From contig NC_037682.1 of the NCBI RefSeq assembly GCF_003255815.1, positions 13,302,159 through 13,366,158 of the forward strand: a stretch of 64,000 nt of DNA, read 5' to 3'. The notes beneath the pieces were generated by a model. That model saw only the letters and a program-made list of their open reading frames with translations, did no database searches and was not told the DNA's origin. The stretch comes from Theropithecus gelada. Taxonomy: Eukaryota > Chordata > Mammalia > Primates > Cercopithecidae. This document shows positions 35,257 through 48,470 of this stretch, one piece after another (the stretch's first letter is position 1; each line of letters starts with the position of its first letter). Made by a program: the position numbers and the translations under genes.

Positions 35257-36589
35257 AAATTCATCTAATTATCACTGTCAGTCGTTTAAGCTGGCAACTT
35301 CTCCCTGCCTAATCTTCTGTCACTTGTCCACACAGATTGCCACTGAAGATACCTGGGAAATTGAGCTTCCTCTGGGTCTTTGGCCGATGTGTCCCCATGC
35401 TCCCCAGGCAGCAACAGCAGCGTTGGTCTGAGGGAACAAGGCATAGAGTTCCTTCCTCAGGGACCCACCAGCACCAATACATGTATCTCTTTTCCCTTAA
35501 GTCTCCCTGTTTCTCCAAAATCAAGTGCCCTGAATTTTTTCTATTCCCTGTGAACTGGCTTATGAAACGGAAAAGCCTTGAAGGGACTTCCTTTTTCCTG
35601 CATCCTGCTGTCATAGCCATAAACTCCCCAGCAGAGGGGCATCTCTGGTTTTGCTCATTGTGATATTACCAACACCTAGTATCATGCCTGGCTGACACAC
35701 TATGGGTACTCAATAAAGACTGGTTCAACAATTAATTACTGAGTCTCCCTCCTTCTAGTCTGTCCCACTCCAACCCATCCAGTAAGTGTCTTCCACAGGA
35801 AACCTCTAAAAGTGTGGTTATCACTCCACAGTTCAAATGCAAACACATGCTATTGTGCTGCCAGCCCAATCACCACCCAAGTTTAACCACCTTGGGTTCA
35901 AGGCCTCTCCTAAACGGATCCATTTTATTTCCTACCACACATCCAAGTACAGTACTTGAGATGCATGGCCTGTCAGGCAACCTGTCTTTCAACCAACAAT
36001 CAAAGTTCCTGCTACGTGCCAGGCACAATGTGGCACTCTTACACTCTGAGAGCAAAAGTAACCAGAACAATGATGGTTCCTACCATCATGAAGTTTACAC
36101 TCTAGTGGAGAACCCAGACATCAAATACTTATAAATAGATAATTAAATGATTACAGTTCTTTGAAGTGGTTTGGAGGACAATTACAGTTTGCTGTGTGGA
36201 CTAAATGTAAACCAGGGACCATGAAAAGGGCTCCAGAGGAAGTGACATTTAAGGCGAGACTGAAGTTTACATTGGAGGGTTTGAGACAGGAGGGGGAAGA
36301 GGGAGGGAGGAGAGGAAAGTGGTCCGGGCAGAAGTTCTGAAACCAGCCAGAATGGGTATGTTTGAGGAATTGAAAGGCCAATGTGGTTGGAGAGAAGATA
36401 AAGTGAGACCATGATGGTCAGCATGGGCCAGATGGTACAAGACTTGGGGTCAAGTTTCCTCATCCAGAAACTCTCTCTCTCATTCATGGCCTCAGGAATG
36501 ACCCCTGGTTGGGGCTCAGAGAATGATACCTCAAAGTATGGTGCTTTAGTATTGTTTCTGAGCAAATAGGCTTACTGCCTGATGCACAT

Positions 36590-37490
36590 AGAAGCCAATA
36601 CTATGGTACCAGCTTTTGAGTGGAGAAAGGCTTTATTGCAGGGCCACCCAGCAAGGAGACTGGAGGCATGGCTCAAATCTGTCTCCCTAATTTTCCCTAA
36701 CTGGGGCAAGTTTTAAGGGGTCAGAGGGTGATATGGTTTGGCTGCATCCCAACCCAAATCTTATCTTGAATTCCTACATGTTAAGGGATGGACCAAGTGG
36801 GAGGTAATTGAATCACAGGGGCAGGTCTTTCTTGTGCTGTTCTTGTGTTAGTGAATAAGTCTCATGAGATCTGGTGGTTTTGAGAAACAGGAGTTTCCCT
36901 GTACAAGCTTTTTGTTTTTGCCTGCTGCCATCCATGTAAGATGTGATTTGCTCCTCCTTGCCTTCTGCCATGATTGTGAGGCTTCCCCAGCCACGTGGAA
37001 CTATAAGTCCAATTAAACCTCTTTCTTTTGTAAATTGCCCAGTCTCAGGTATGTCTTTATCAGTAGTGTGAAAACAGACTAATACAGAGGGCAAGGAAAA
37101 GAATTAGGAATTTTTGCTTGGCAGGGTCTGATTGGAGGGCTTCAAATTTGACTACACGGGTATGTTGAGGTGGATTTTTGCCCTGGATCTTTCTCGTCAA
37201 CAGACTCTTTGCTCCTGAAACAGTTCTAGCATTTAGGTTCTGTTCATGTCTAGGTCTTCTTGGTACTACAGGGAAGAATCATTGGTTCTGGGTGTTGTTA
37301 GATGTCAAAGCATTTTCTATTGTGCATGTCCTGCTGACATGACTTGGAGTTTCGGCTCTGTCATACCTACAAGAGAACATGACATTCTATTATCAAAAGA
37401 GTAGGCCCAGTTTGGATTGGTCCTGAGGTTACAGCATGCCGAGCACTTTTGAATGAAAAGAAATGGGAAGGTCTTAGAAGCTGCCTCAGA
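36590..37490. mobile_element. Older LTR-like repeat split by a MaLR LTR
   Basis: 36590-36728 (aaggctttattgcagggcca) and 37087-37490 (gattggagggcttcaaattt) read as one older repeat interrupted by the element at 36729-37086. I do not assign the family. Confidence 0.4.
36729..37086 (+). mobile_element. MaLR solo LTR (MST-like) with 5-base target duplication
   Basis: Begins tgatatggtttggctgc and ends ctaataca, with gaggg at 36724-36728 and 37087-37091. The 358-base LTR carries an AATTAAA-type signal; no internal genes. Confidence 0.88.
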
Positions 37491-37858
37491 ACCAAGGACT
37501 TTCTAACCTTCTCTTGCCCACTGACCCCCATCCTAAGTGCAGGTAGAAGCTCTCTCTAGAAGTTCCCTTATCTCAGAAAATTTCTTCCAAAAGAAGTGCA
37601 ATTGTCTCAAATCCCTCTTCACAGGAAACTCATCAAATAACCAGGAAAGATTAACCACTAGAGAAGAATAAAAACTAAAAGTCATCAACTCACCACTACA
37701 CCTAGAGAGACTTTTAATCTATTCTTCTGAGGGAGCTATAACAGATTACCTGGGAGACTTTATGAGCATAAGACAACCTTTGTTCACAATGGAGTTCTGC
37801 CCCTCACCTTCCCACAATTTGTTGCCACCTCCTCCAGAGCTCATAAGAACTTTGTCCC

Positions 37859-38167
37859 GGCCGGGCGCGGTGGCTCAAGCCTGTAATCCCAGCACTTTGG
37901 GAGGCCGAGACGGGCGGATCACGAGGTCAGGAGATCGAGACCATCCTGGCTAACACGGTGAAACCCCGTCTCTACTAAAAAATACAAAAAACTAGCCGGG
38001 CGAGGTGGCGGGCGCCTGTAGTCCCAGCTACTTGGGAGGCTGAGGCAGGAGAATGGCATAAACCCGGGAGGCGGAGCTTGCAGTGAGCTGAGATCCGGCC
38101 ACTGTACTCCAGCCTGGGCGACAGAGCGAGACTCCGTCTCAAAAAAAAAAAAAAAACAAAAACAAAA
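37859..38167 (+). mobile_element. Young AluY, sense, with 16-base target duplication
   Basis: ataagaactttgtccc at 37843-37858 and 38168-38183 flank a near-intact AluY. Confidence 0.93.
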
Positions 38168-38611
38168 ATAAGAACTTTGTCCCAAGGCATTGTCTGTTCT
38201 TGGGGCTCATTCATTTCCCCTAAAAATTATTTGCTAGCCCTCAAAATTGCCTACATTTCCATCTCCCTCTTTCCTGGGTGCCATTTAAGTAAGCATCAGC
38301 CACCTGTTCCTTCTTTGAGCCTCATATTTTGTATGACTGCTGTGCACACTTGCACACTAATACACTTGTATGTCGTTTCTCCTGTTATTCTGTCGTTTGT
38401 CAGTTAATTTCAGCAAATCTTTAGAGGGCAGAGGAGAAACTTTTTTGCTCCATACCCTCATTCAGTTCTCAGCGAAAAAAAAATCAGCTCCTCAAAGATG
38501 CACTCTCTAAGTGCCCTGTCTAAAGTGGCTGTTCCTCCAATCCCCAGCACCTCTATCTACTTTGCTCTGATTTGTTGCATTCATAGCACTACTACTCTGG
38601 AATTTCTTCTT

Positions 38612-38910
38612 TTTTTTTTTTTTTTTTTGAGGCGGAGTCTCGCTCTGTTGCCCAGGCTGGAGTGCAGTGGCCAGATCTCGGCTCACTGCAAGCTCCGCCT
38701 CCCGGATTTACACCATTCTCCTGCCTCAGCCTCCCGAGTAGCTGGGACTACAGGCGCCCGCCACCTCGCCCGGCTAGTTTTTTGTATTTTTTAGTAGAGA
38801 CGGGGTTTCACTGTGTTAGCCAGGATGGTCTCGATCTCCTGACCTCGTGATCCGCCCGTCTCGGCCTCCCAAAGTGCTGGGATTACAGGCTTGAGCCACC
38901 GCGCCCGGCC
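38612..38910 (-). mobile_element. Young AluY, antisense, with 14-base target duplication
   Basis: tggaatttcttctt at 38598-38611 and 38911-38924 flank a near-intact antisense AluY, 444 bases from the preceding sense copy. Confidence 0.93.
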
Positions 38911-39259
38911 TGGAATTTCTTCTTAAGTGTTGATTGTCTCTGTGCTCCCACCACTCCTAGTACAGTGTAAGCTCCAAAAGAGCAGAAACTGTGTCTTTCT
39001 TGTTGACCTTTTCTATCTCCAGTTTTTAGAATAGGGCTTGGCACATAGGAAGTACTCAATCAATATTTGTTGGATGAATGAAATGCCTGGGGAATAACAT
39101 GAATCGATATTTCATTCAAAGCGGATCACTGGCTGCTCTGTGGAAAGTAGATTAGGAGGAGGAGGCCAGGCTGGAAGCAAGGAACAAGTGGCAAGCTACT
39201 TTGTTGGTGCAAGAGAGAGATGAAATGGCCTTTTGCATATTAGCTCCTCATAAGAGTTC

Positions 39260-39420
39260 AGCGAGTTAGTTCTACCCCTGTCATCACTCCCTCTGTTTTA
39301 CAGATGAGGAAACTAAGGCATAGAGAAGTTCATACAGTCAATCACCTGGGTGGTGCTAGGATTTGAGCACACAGTCTGACTTCAGAGTCCATGCTCTTGG
39401 CCACTATGCCATACTACCTT
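39260..39420. repeat. MIR fragment
   Basis: 'cagatgaggaaactaaggca' and 'ccactatgccatactacctt' are MIR words. Confidence 0.6.
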
Positions 39421-39477
39421 TTGTACCTGTAACTTTTATTTTTCTCTCCAAGCTTTTGCTTACATTGTTTCTCCTTC

Positions 39478-39512
39478 TGGAATGCCTTTCCTTCTCCTTC
39501 TCCTTCTCCTCT
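39478..39512. repeat. TTCTCC-type simple repeat
   Basis: Imperfect ccttctcctt repeats. Confidence 0.7.
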
Positions 39513-40083
39513 GAATACTGCCACCTGTCAAAGTCCCTCTCACTCACACATCCTGTTCATCCTGCCCGTTTGTCTTGATACCTTATAGTCCACACCACAT
39601 GTCTTTTGCATGATTCCTGAGAGTATCTTATCTTACAGATATCCACAAAGAATCATACACTATCTGAGCTGGAAGAGAAACAGAAAATACAAAATAAATT
39701 GATAAGAGGCCACTGGTTTGGACTGAGCTCTTGCGCTAGGCCTAACAGACCAAGCTAAAAAGAGTCCTGCTGAAGTTCCACACCAATGAGCTGAAACTAA
39801 GATCTTTACGACCTTCTGAGAGAGAGTGTGTGTGTGCATGTGTGTTGGCGGGGAGAGCTAAATTCCCAAACAGGCAAGTTTTACATGGCATGATAAAGAA
39901 GTACCCTCCACTTTAACCTTTACAAGAAAAGTAATTTTGAGATTACCAAATGACCAATCCCATTTTTGTTCTGTTTCTGTTTTCCTCAGTCCTTTTCTGT
40001 CTAAAAAACCAAGCTCCCCTGTTCAGCTCATTGGAACAACCATTATATTTTATAGTGTAAGGCGCTGCCCAATTTTACAGAAT

Positions 40084-40243
40084 TGCACCCTAAGTCCCAG
40101 AGCTACTCTGGAGGCTGAGGCAGAAGGATCACTTGAGCCCAGGAGTTCCAGGATGCACCTGTGATAGCCATGATTGCTACGATTGCACCTGTGAATAGCC
40201 ACTGCGTTCCAGCCTGGGCAACATTGCCAGAGTCCGTCTCTTA

Positions 40244-40276
<33 letters not shown>

Positions 40277-40295
40277 ACAAAAACAAACAAAAAAC
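40084..40295 (+). mobile_element. Alu right-arm fragment with AAAAC tail
   Basis: Begins inside an Alu (gctactctggaggctgaggc) and ends with gtctcttaaaaac then AAAAC/AAAC repeats. It is 5'-truncated and degraded, and contains an internal near-duplication of tgcacctgtga. Confidence 0.75.
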
Positions 40296-40469
40296 TTTAA
40301 ACTAAATTTGTTGTGATTTTGTCTTTTGACAAAGAAGAAAGGACAGGGAAGCCAATGTGAATTGCCCCAAATCACAGAGCGAAACGGTAGTAGTCAGGAC
40401 CAAAACGCTGTCTTAGCCGTTTTCTTAGTTCCTGTACCCATCTGCCTCTGTATTTTTAACACCAGGCCA

Positions 40470-40615
40470 TCCAGCAGTGTCTCTTAAAGGGTGGCCCGAG
40501 AAACACCTGACTTAGAATAGCGTGGGGCGCAGTCTGTCTACGCAGATCCGAGGAATCTGCATTTTAACAATGGGAAATTGGGAAATTATCGCGCACACCA
40601 AGGTTTCAAAGACCA
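40470..40615. mobile_element. MER5-like MITE, degraded
   Basis: 'agcagtgtctcttaaagggt' to 'aaggtttcaaagaccagg' resembles MER5 ends. It sits just upstream of the PRPF19 promoter. Confidence 0.4.
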
Positions 40616-40684
40616 GGGTCCCGTGACACAGTGCCGCACAGTTGTCAAAACAAGTGCTGTCCAATTGCTTTGGTTTTAAGTTCT

Positions 40685-41270
40685 CACTGCATCATGGGAA
40701 ATGTAGTTTCCAGTCTCCTCTCTTCCGACGCCCCCGCCAATCCCCGGGCGCTTTACGGAACGAGCCGAGTCAATCCGGAAATAACCGAGTGTTCGTGGCG
40801 GGCCCTTTCCTGCCCGGCTGCATTCTGGGAAAGGTCTATTTCCGTTAGGTGCTGGAGGCAGTGGCGCGCGGCTGTCCGCATTCCCACGTGAAGCGCTACG
40901 CGAGCATCGCTCGACTGGCGGCTCCCAGCTCGCAGCTGAGCAGTCCCGGCAGCAGCGGGGGACCGGAAGTGGCTCGCGGAGGCTCAGAAGCCAGTCCCGG
41001 AGTCCGGCGTGTGGCGCCTGGGAGCGCGGCAACGGCGCCATGTCCCTAATCTGCTCCAGTGAGTGTTGCCTGCGGCCGAGCGCGGGTCGCAGGAGGCCGG
41101 AGAGCGGCGCTGGAGCGTGTGCGGGCCACTGCGGCGCCGGGGCCGGGGCCGGGGTGGAGGCGGGAATGGGGCGCTCCAGAGGCAGAGCGGCGGCCTGTCA
41201 GCCCCGGAGCCCTCCCCTCGGAGCGGGGTGCATTTGCGCAGTGCTCCGCAGTTTATATAGTGCCGGAGGT
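40685..41270 (+). promoter_or_regulatory. PRPF19: PRPF19 CpG-island promoter
   Basis: CpG-rich block around the first coding exon. Upstream of the ATG it has a clear ZNF143-type element on the minus strand (ACTACATTTCCCATGATGC, 40689-40707). A second half-element at 40820-40835 includes TTCCCAGAATGC on the minus strand. An ETS/GABP-type site ACCGGAAGT lies at 40972-40980. The transcription start probably lies between about 40840 and 41000. Confidence 0.75.
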
Positions 41271-44200
41271 TTATTGTCGCAGGCATTACTGAGGCAGGTC
41301 GCCTCATTCTACCGAGTGGAAACAGGCCTGGACAGAGGGAGCTGGTGCAGGGGAAACAGCCTTGATGTAAGAGTCGGAAACCCGAGGTCTTGTCCAGGGT
41401 CCGCCTCCTGTTGGCTTTGTGAATTGGCTTAAGGCTCTGTGCCTCGGTTTCCCCATCTGCAAAATGGAGAGCATTGCACTGGATATTTTGTGAGGCCTTG
41501 CTCGGATAGTCGCAGCTTTTGCAATTTGTAAAGGTCACATGATGAGTTAGAGGTAGGCAAGGCTGGCAGCTAGGTATATGGCTTCCAGCCTTACAGTGTA
41601 TGACTAATTAAAAACAGCGCACATTTATAAAGCCCTTATTGGTTTACAACGCGCTTCCAAGTCTAGGATCTCATTTTATCCTCACAAGAATTCCCTAAAG
41701 GAGAAAAGATCCTGGTGTTGCAAATGAGGAGGCAAGGCTCAGAAAGAGCGGGGCTTATCTAAGAATGCGTAGCTAGTCAGTGGCAGAGCTGGGTGACGTA
41801 GTTAGGTTACACGGAGTTTGGACCATGAATCCATGCTTTTTCCGTACCTTCCACTATCTTTCCCTTTGCTATTTTATCATGACGTACATACGTTTTCCTT
41901 TCCCTTTTCGTTGTTTCATCAGATTACTCGTTTCCCCTCCCTTTTGCTATTCACCTCCGTCTCTTCTCAGAACCTGTACGTTGATCCAGAGAGGGGGAAG
42001 AAGGAAGGGAAATGATGGAAAAGGAATCCCTCACATTGAAGAAATTACAGCTCGCAAAGTACCTTCACATTCATTGTTTCCTTCCAGTCTTGGGAAAGCT
42101 CTCTTTTACGTTCCCCAGCACTATCTTTCCTGGCAGGGTTCACTCATTCGTTAGATGTTTACCGAGTGCCCCGGGGGCATCTGCATTGTACTGGAAGTGA
42201 GAGACCAGCTGTAATCCTTATCCTCAAGGGGCGCACAGTCTACGCAGGCAAGAGTGTAAATGATACCTCTGTTGCGGGTTGTTGTGAACATGAATTACTG
42301 TACTGTATGCCTAGAATTGTGCTTGGCACATAGACATGTGCCATGTAAATATTTTTATTGTAATGATTGCCACTTTGCTCCTTGGAATCTTCCAGGTGAT
42401 AAGTGTCTGCCTGTATCCTAATCAGTTGACTGGTAGCTGGCAGACCTCAATAGCTTCAGGATGGGGACTGGTCACCCAGAAAGACTAAAGGGTATTAGAA
42501 AGTTGGGATTTTCAGTCGTACCCACCACTTACCTGGGGAACGAGAGGGGCTGAAGTTGTCACTAGTGACCAGTGATTTATTGAATCATGCCTTTGTAATG
42601 AAGTTTTCATAAAAATACAAAAGGGCAGGATTCAAAGAGCTTCTGTATAGCAGAACATGTGGGCGTTCCTGGAGGGTGGGGTGCCCAGGGAGGGCATGGG
42701 AAGCTCTGTACTCCTTCTCCCATACCTCATCCTGTGCACCTCTTCATCTATACCCTTTGTAATATCCTTTATAATAAACTGGTCAACATAAGTGTTTCCC
42801 ACAATTCTGTGAGTCACTGTTGCAAATTAATTGAACCCAAAAAGGGGGTCATGGGAACCCTGATTTACAGCTGGTAGATCAGAAGAACAGGTCAAACAAC
42901 CTGGAGCTTGCGATTGGCATCTGAAGGGGTGGGGGAGTCTGGTGGGACTGAGACCTCAACCCGTGTGATCTGACACTATCTCCAGGTACCTGGTGTCAGA
43001 ATTGAATTGGGGGACACCCGGATGGTCACATCTGAGGTCACAGAAGTATTTTGTTTTGTGAGAGACTAGGAGAAACTGAGTTTGTTGTTCCTATATTCTC
43101 AGACTTTATAATTTCTTTGATAATCCCTCTGGAGCTATAGACTAAGATGGATGGAAGGGATTTGAATGGCTTCATGTGTGTCTCCATGTCATGGAGTAAA
43201 CTGTATTCATAGAGTACACAATCATTGTTCAGATATTAGGTGGCGATAATGGACTGCTGTTCTCTAGGTGCTTGGCACATAGTAGTTGTTAATAATTATT
43301 TGTTGACTATCTGATTGTCAGGAGACTAAAGGAAAAGCTAGTTCCACAGCTGGCAAGCATTCTGGGGCCAGTACAAAACTGGCTTAGGGTCAGATGTCTT
43401 GCTTTTTGCTAGTTGATTGTGAGGATGCTTAGTCTTGTTGGGGCTGATAGCAGATGAGGAATCCTCTAGGCTCAAGATTGCCTTCACTCCAAGCTCACTG
43501 CCGGCCTTTTCTCTACAGTCTCTAATGAAGTGCCGGAGCACCCATGTGTGTCCCCTGTCTCTAATCATGTTTATGAGCGGCGGCTCATTGAGAAGTACAT
43601 TGCAGAGAATGGTACCGACCCCATCAACAACCAGCCTCTCTCCGAGGAGCAGCTCATCGACATCAAAGGTGCCTATTGGCTGCCTTAGTCTAGGGCCATC
43701 TTAGCTCAGAGCCTGAGAGGATGGGAGGTGGTGCCAGTGCACTGGAGGAGGAGATGGTGGGCTGTTTATGGCTAAAAGGAAAAGATGTGATGGCAGGGGA
43801 GGTCCCTGGGTTATGCTCTTCATACCTACTTTCCCTTTCGGCAGTTGCTCACCCAATCCGGCCCAAGCCTCCCTCAGCCACCAGCATCCCGGCCATTCTG
43901 AAAGCCTTGCAGGATGAGTGGGTGAGTTCCTGCAAGAGAATCAGCATCTTCCCCACTTGAAGAGAATGCATCGCTGAGTTAGGACTTGGGGGTGGGAAGG
44001 ATGGAGCATTATTTGGATAATCATCATCAGGGTTTTGTGACATCAGGGTTTTGTTTTATTCTTTGTTGTATCCCCAGCACTGAGAGCAGCGCCTGGTACG
44101 TAGTAGGTGCTCTAGAATTACGAACTGAATGATTGAATACATCCTGCAGGACTGTCTGGCACAGTGCCTGACACAAAGAGGGCAATCAATAAATAGCAGC

Positions 44201-47200
44201 AGCAGCAGTGTTGTTATCCTCTTTTAGAGAGGTGACGGCATGACAGCTGGAATTTGCCAGTAAATTAGGGAAGGTGGGGATGGGAAAGAGCTGACTCCCA
44301 CTCCTGTCTGTGTGCCCAGTGTTTGGCTTGGGGTAGGAGCTCAAGAGTGTCTGCTGGCACATTCATGGTGCTCGGATATTGTTTGGGTCACTGATACTGG
44401 TCTAGGCTGTGGGATAGGAAGCAGCATCCTCTCCCCAAGAGCTGGCTCCACTGGGTGCTCCCTGCGCCCCCCGCCTCAGCTCACAGTAATATTTGCCTCT
44501 CCCAGGATGCAGTCATGCTGCACAGCTTCACTCTGCGCCAGCAGCTGCAGACAACCCGCCAAGAGTTGTCGCACGCTCTGTACCAGCACGATGCCGCCTG
44601 CCGTGTCATTGCCCGTCTCACCAAGGAAGTCACTGCTGCCCGAGAAGGTGCAGCCTGCCCCCTGCCATCCCCCACCCTGGGCTGGTTCTGCTTTGTAATA
44701 TCCCATTTCTAACATCGTCTTTTCTCTCAGCTCTGGCTACCCTGAAACCACAGGCTGGTCTCATTGTGCCCCAGGCTGTGCCAAGTTCCCAACCAAGTGT
44801 TGTAGTAAGTGTCCCCCTTCCCTTACCACAGCCCATTTGTGTGCAGTGGCCCACAGAGCTGTCCTTATGTAGGTGTCTTTGGTGCTCTGTGCCCCTCACC
44901 CTCACCTTTCTTCTCTTCAGGGTGCGGGTGAGCCAATGGATTTGGGTGAGCTGGTGGGAATGACCCCAGAGATTATTCAGAAGGTAAGTCCTGCTCTCAC
45001 CTGGTGGGAGTGCTGATGGGCCCTTACTTTTCCCCATCTGTCTGGAGTCCATCGTGACTAAAATCGCTATGCTTTTGGGAGTTGAGTGGTGCAGAGCGTG
45101 AATTCTGGGCCCAGATTGCCTGGGTTTGTATTTTGATGCCACTACTTGTAAGCTACATGACCTTGGCTTCCTTAGCCGATTTCCAAGTCTCATTTCTGTA
45201 GCTTCTAAACTGAGAATATAATAATATCCACTTTATAGGCTTGATGTGGGAATCTAAACGATTTAATTACTGATAAGTGCACCTTTTAGCCCTTATTGTT
45301 TTGGGTATTATTTGCAGATAGTAAACTACTTTTATATATTTTCTTGCTTTTTTTCTATGAGGGCGATAGGACTGGAATTATAATCCTTATTTTACAGATG
45401 AAAGACACATCAGAGGCAGAGCTGGGCTCCTGATTGCAAGTCCAGTGGGATTCTCATTTGCAGGGCTTTTTAGTGTCTTTCTGAGCAGTTCAAATTGTCA
45501 GCATGTGTCTGAGCCCTTGGCTGAGTGGCATGTAGACCTATGGGAGCTCTACAGTCCTGGCCTCTATTCCTGCTCTGCTATTTATCACCTCTGCAACCTT
45601 GGGCAATTGACTTCACTTCTCTGAGGCTCAGTGTCTGCAGCTGTAAAACAAGGTCATCAACACCCCCCTTATAAAGCTGGGATGGAAGTAAGAAGAGAGA
45701 ATGCCTTTAAGCCTGTAATGTAGAAATTGGCAGATAGCAAGTTCTGGGTGTTGCTTGTGAAAGCACAGATGTGACCAGCATCCAATGTGCTTTTCTCCTT
45801 GCAAGATAATTTGTCTCACATTGAGCCTGTTCTTCCCCAGCTTCAAGACAAAGCCACTGTGCTAACCACGGAGCGCAAGAAGGTGAGTTCTCTTTTGAAG
45901 CCAGGAGAAAGAGCTGGCCTGGTGGGAGGCAGTTGACCCCTTAGGAAAAAGGGGGCTGGCTGATCTTGGATTCATTGCTGCTCTACTTTGGGGGCTTTTT
46001 CATTTTCTCAGAGAGGGAAGACTGTGCCTGAGGAGCTGGTGAAGCCAGAAGAGCTCAGCAAATACCGGCAGGTGGCGTCCCACGTGGTGAGTGTCTGGGT
46101 CTTCACTGTCTTGGGGACAGCCCTCCTGTTTTGTGTCTGGGGTGGGCGGGCCAGCATGGGGAGTGCTGAGTACAGAGCTGTCCCGGGCTCCTGGCACTGT
46201 TCCTGGCGCTGTTTCTTGCCTGGGCTGCTGAGCTGTCAGGGCTCCTCTTCCTGCCCAGTTGTGGGTTTCCCAGTGATGCAGTGAAGGAGTTACCGCACCA
46301 GGCAGATAGCCAAGAGATATGGATAAGGAGTAGAAGTAACTCTTGCTGCCCTGAGAACATGGGTGACTGGGGATGGCAGTAGGGGAGACCTGTGGCTTTG
46401 TGGCCTGCTGTGATTTGGCTGTGACAGGGTTTGGTGTGTCTCTCTGCAAAGGGGTTGCACAGTGCCAGCATTCCTGGGATCCTGGCCCTAGACCTCTGCC
46501 CGTCTGACACTAACAAGATCCTCACTGGTGAGAGTCTGGGCCTAGCCCAGCAGGCCAAGGTGGGGAGGGGCAGCAGGGAATTTGCATGCGCCTTGTCCTC
46601 TTCATGGGCATGGGGACAAAAGCATTTCCTTCAGCAAAAGGGCCTGGGTGGGCCTGACTCATTGTATGGTCTCTTTGGGTCTTCTCCAGGTGGAGCAGAT
46701 AAAAATGTCGTTGTGTTTGACAAAAGTTCGGAACAAATCCTGGCTACCCTCAAAGGCCATACCAAGAAGGTCACCAGCGTGGTGTTTCACCCTTCCCAGG
46801 TAAGGGGTTCTTGCCACCTTTGGTTCTTCTTTCCTTGGCTGTTGTTTGTCCCTCACCCCCCTGCTGTCTCTGTGAAGTGGGGCTGAGAAAGAGCGCTGAC
46901 TCCTTAGTGGGCACTTGGAAGGGCTTCACTTTGGAGTTGTGGAGATTGCCCTTCACTCTGCGTGAGACCTTCTAAAGCAGTGGTCTTCCAGCCAGGGAGA
47001 GAAGGGAAATGTGTAGTTTGACAAGCATATTCATTGAAAAGTTTTATATTAGGGAAAGAAAAAATCTTATAGTGTTCGTCATATAAACTACAGAAAACAA
47101 AGCTCAACTCAATCTCAACTCACAGGTATGAGGAAGACAGGTGTATTTGCTTTCTCATGACCCTCCGAGATGGGTAAAAGTCATGTTGACTATTGAAAGT

Positions 47201-48436
47201 GGTGTGGGTTGTAAATAGAACCTCTGGTTTACAGGGTAAAGGTAACTCATGGGACTGGATTAATGATATTATGGGATTCGAATTTCAAGCCTAAGACAGT
47301 TTGGGTTTGGAGCTGCAGGACAGTGGTTGGTTTAGTGCTTCCCAGTCGAGCTTTCCCTTGGACCTTAGGGAAATGAGAAATATAAGAATGACATGGTGAA
47401 TTTTTCATGACTAAATTACTCAAATCGAGAGCACTGTTTTCTTGCTTATGGGGTATTAATAGTTAGGTCTCATGAAATTGTATTGATAAAGATGGTAGTT
47501 ATTTTTGCCTTGTGGCTTTTAATATCCTAACTAAACAAAAAATTGGTGAGTGACACGAAATTCTTTCCCTGCCCCAAATCTTTTGGAAAACTAACTTACC
47601 CTGGAAATCCATAAATGTGGGATGCCCTGAAATGTAGCCATGCAGCCCCTTTGAGTCCCAGTACTGCCCAGACCTGTGCCATACAGTACAGTAGCAATTA
47701 GCTACATGTGGCTACTTAAATTTCAATGAAATAGAATAAAAAATTCAGTCCCTCAATTGTACTAGCTACATTCTTCCTTTGGTCCTGGAAATGGGAAAAT
47801 TGCTCTCTGTTGCAGTTAGCCTTTTTACCACTAGATGGCGAGGACGCCTCCACAAGCCCTGATGCTGTATGAGTTACGACTTTAATAGCGTTTACCATTG
47901 GCTGTCGTGGGCACCATTGGGTGGGTAGGTGGTTCCAGGGAGGGCAGGGCTGAAAGGTGAAGCAATTGTTGGTAGTTTTGGGCATCCCCTGCCCCCTTTT
48001 ATAACATTGTTTTGTTCTGTGTCTCCTCTCTGACTCTGATACTCTGTTTTCCTTGTAGGACCTGGTGTTTTCTGCTTCCCCCGATGCCACTATCAGGATT
48101 TGGTCGGTCCCCAATGCCTCTTGTGTACAGGTGGTTCGGGCCCATGAGAGTGCTGTGACAGGCCTCAGCCTCCATGCCACTGGTGACTATCTCCTGAGCT
48201 CCTCCGATGATCAGGTGCGGTCCCAGCCAGTGCCCTGGAGAGGCCTGCTGGTCCCCAAGCTTGAACATCCTGGGTGGCGGGAACATCTTCCCACCCCAGC
48301 TGGTTCCCCAGAACCTCAAAGGAGAATGTTTCCTCTCTGCTGGGAGGTGCTAGGTTTGCCAGGGTTTACCAGACCAGGGGCTCTGTCTACCTGAAAGGCC
48401 ACCAAAGCCTGGGACCCACTTTCTCACTGACTCCAT

Positions 48437-48470
<34 letters not shown>

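Noticed and set aside
41040..41432. 130-residue frame starting at the PRPF19 ATG
   Set aside because: Only the first 19 bases are exon 1; the rest is intron 1 read-through.
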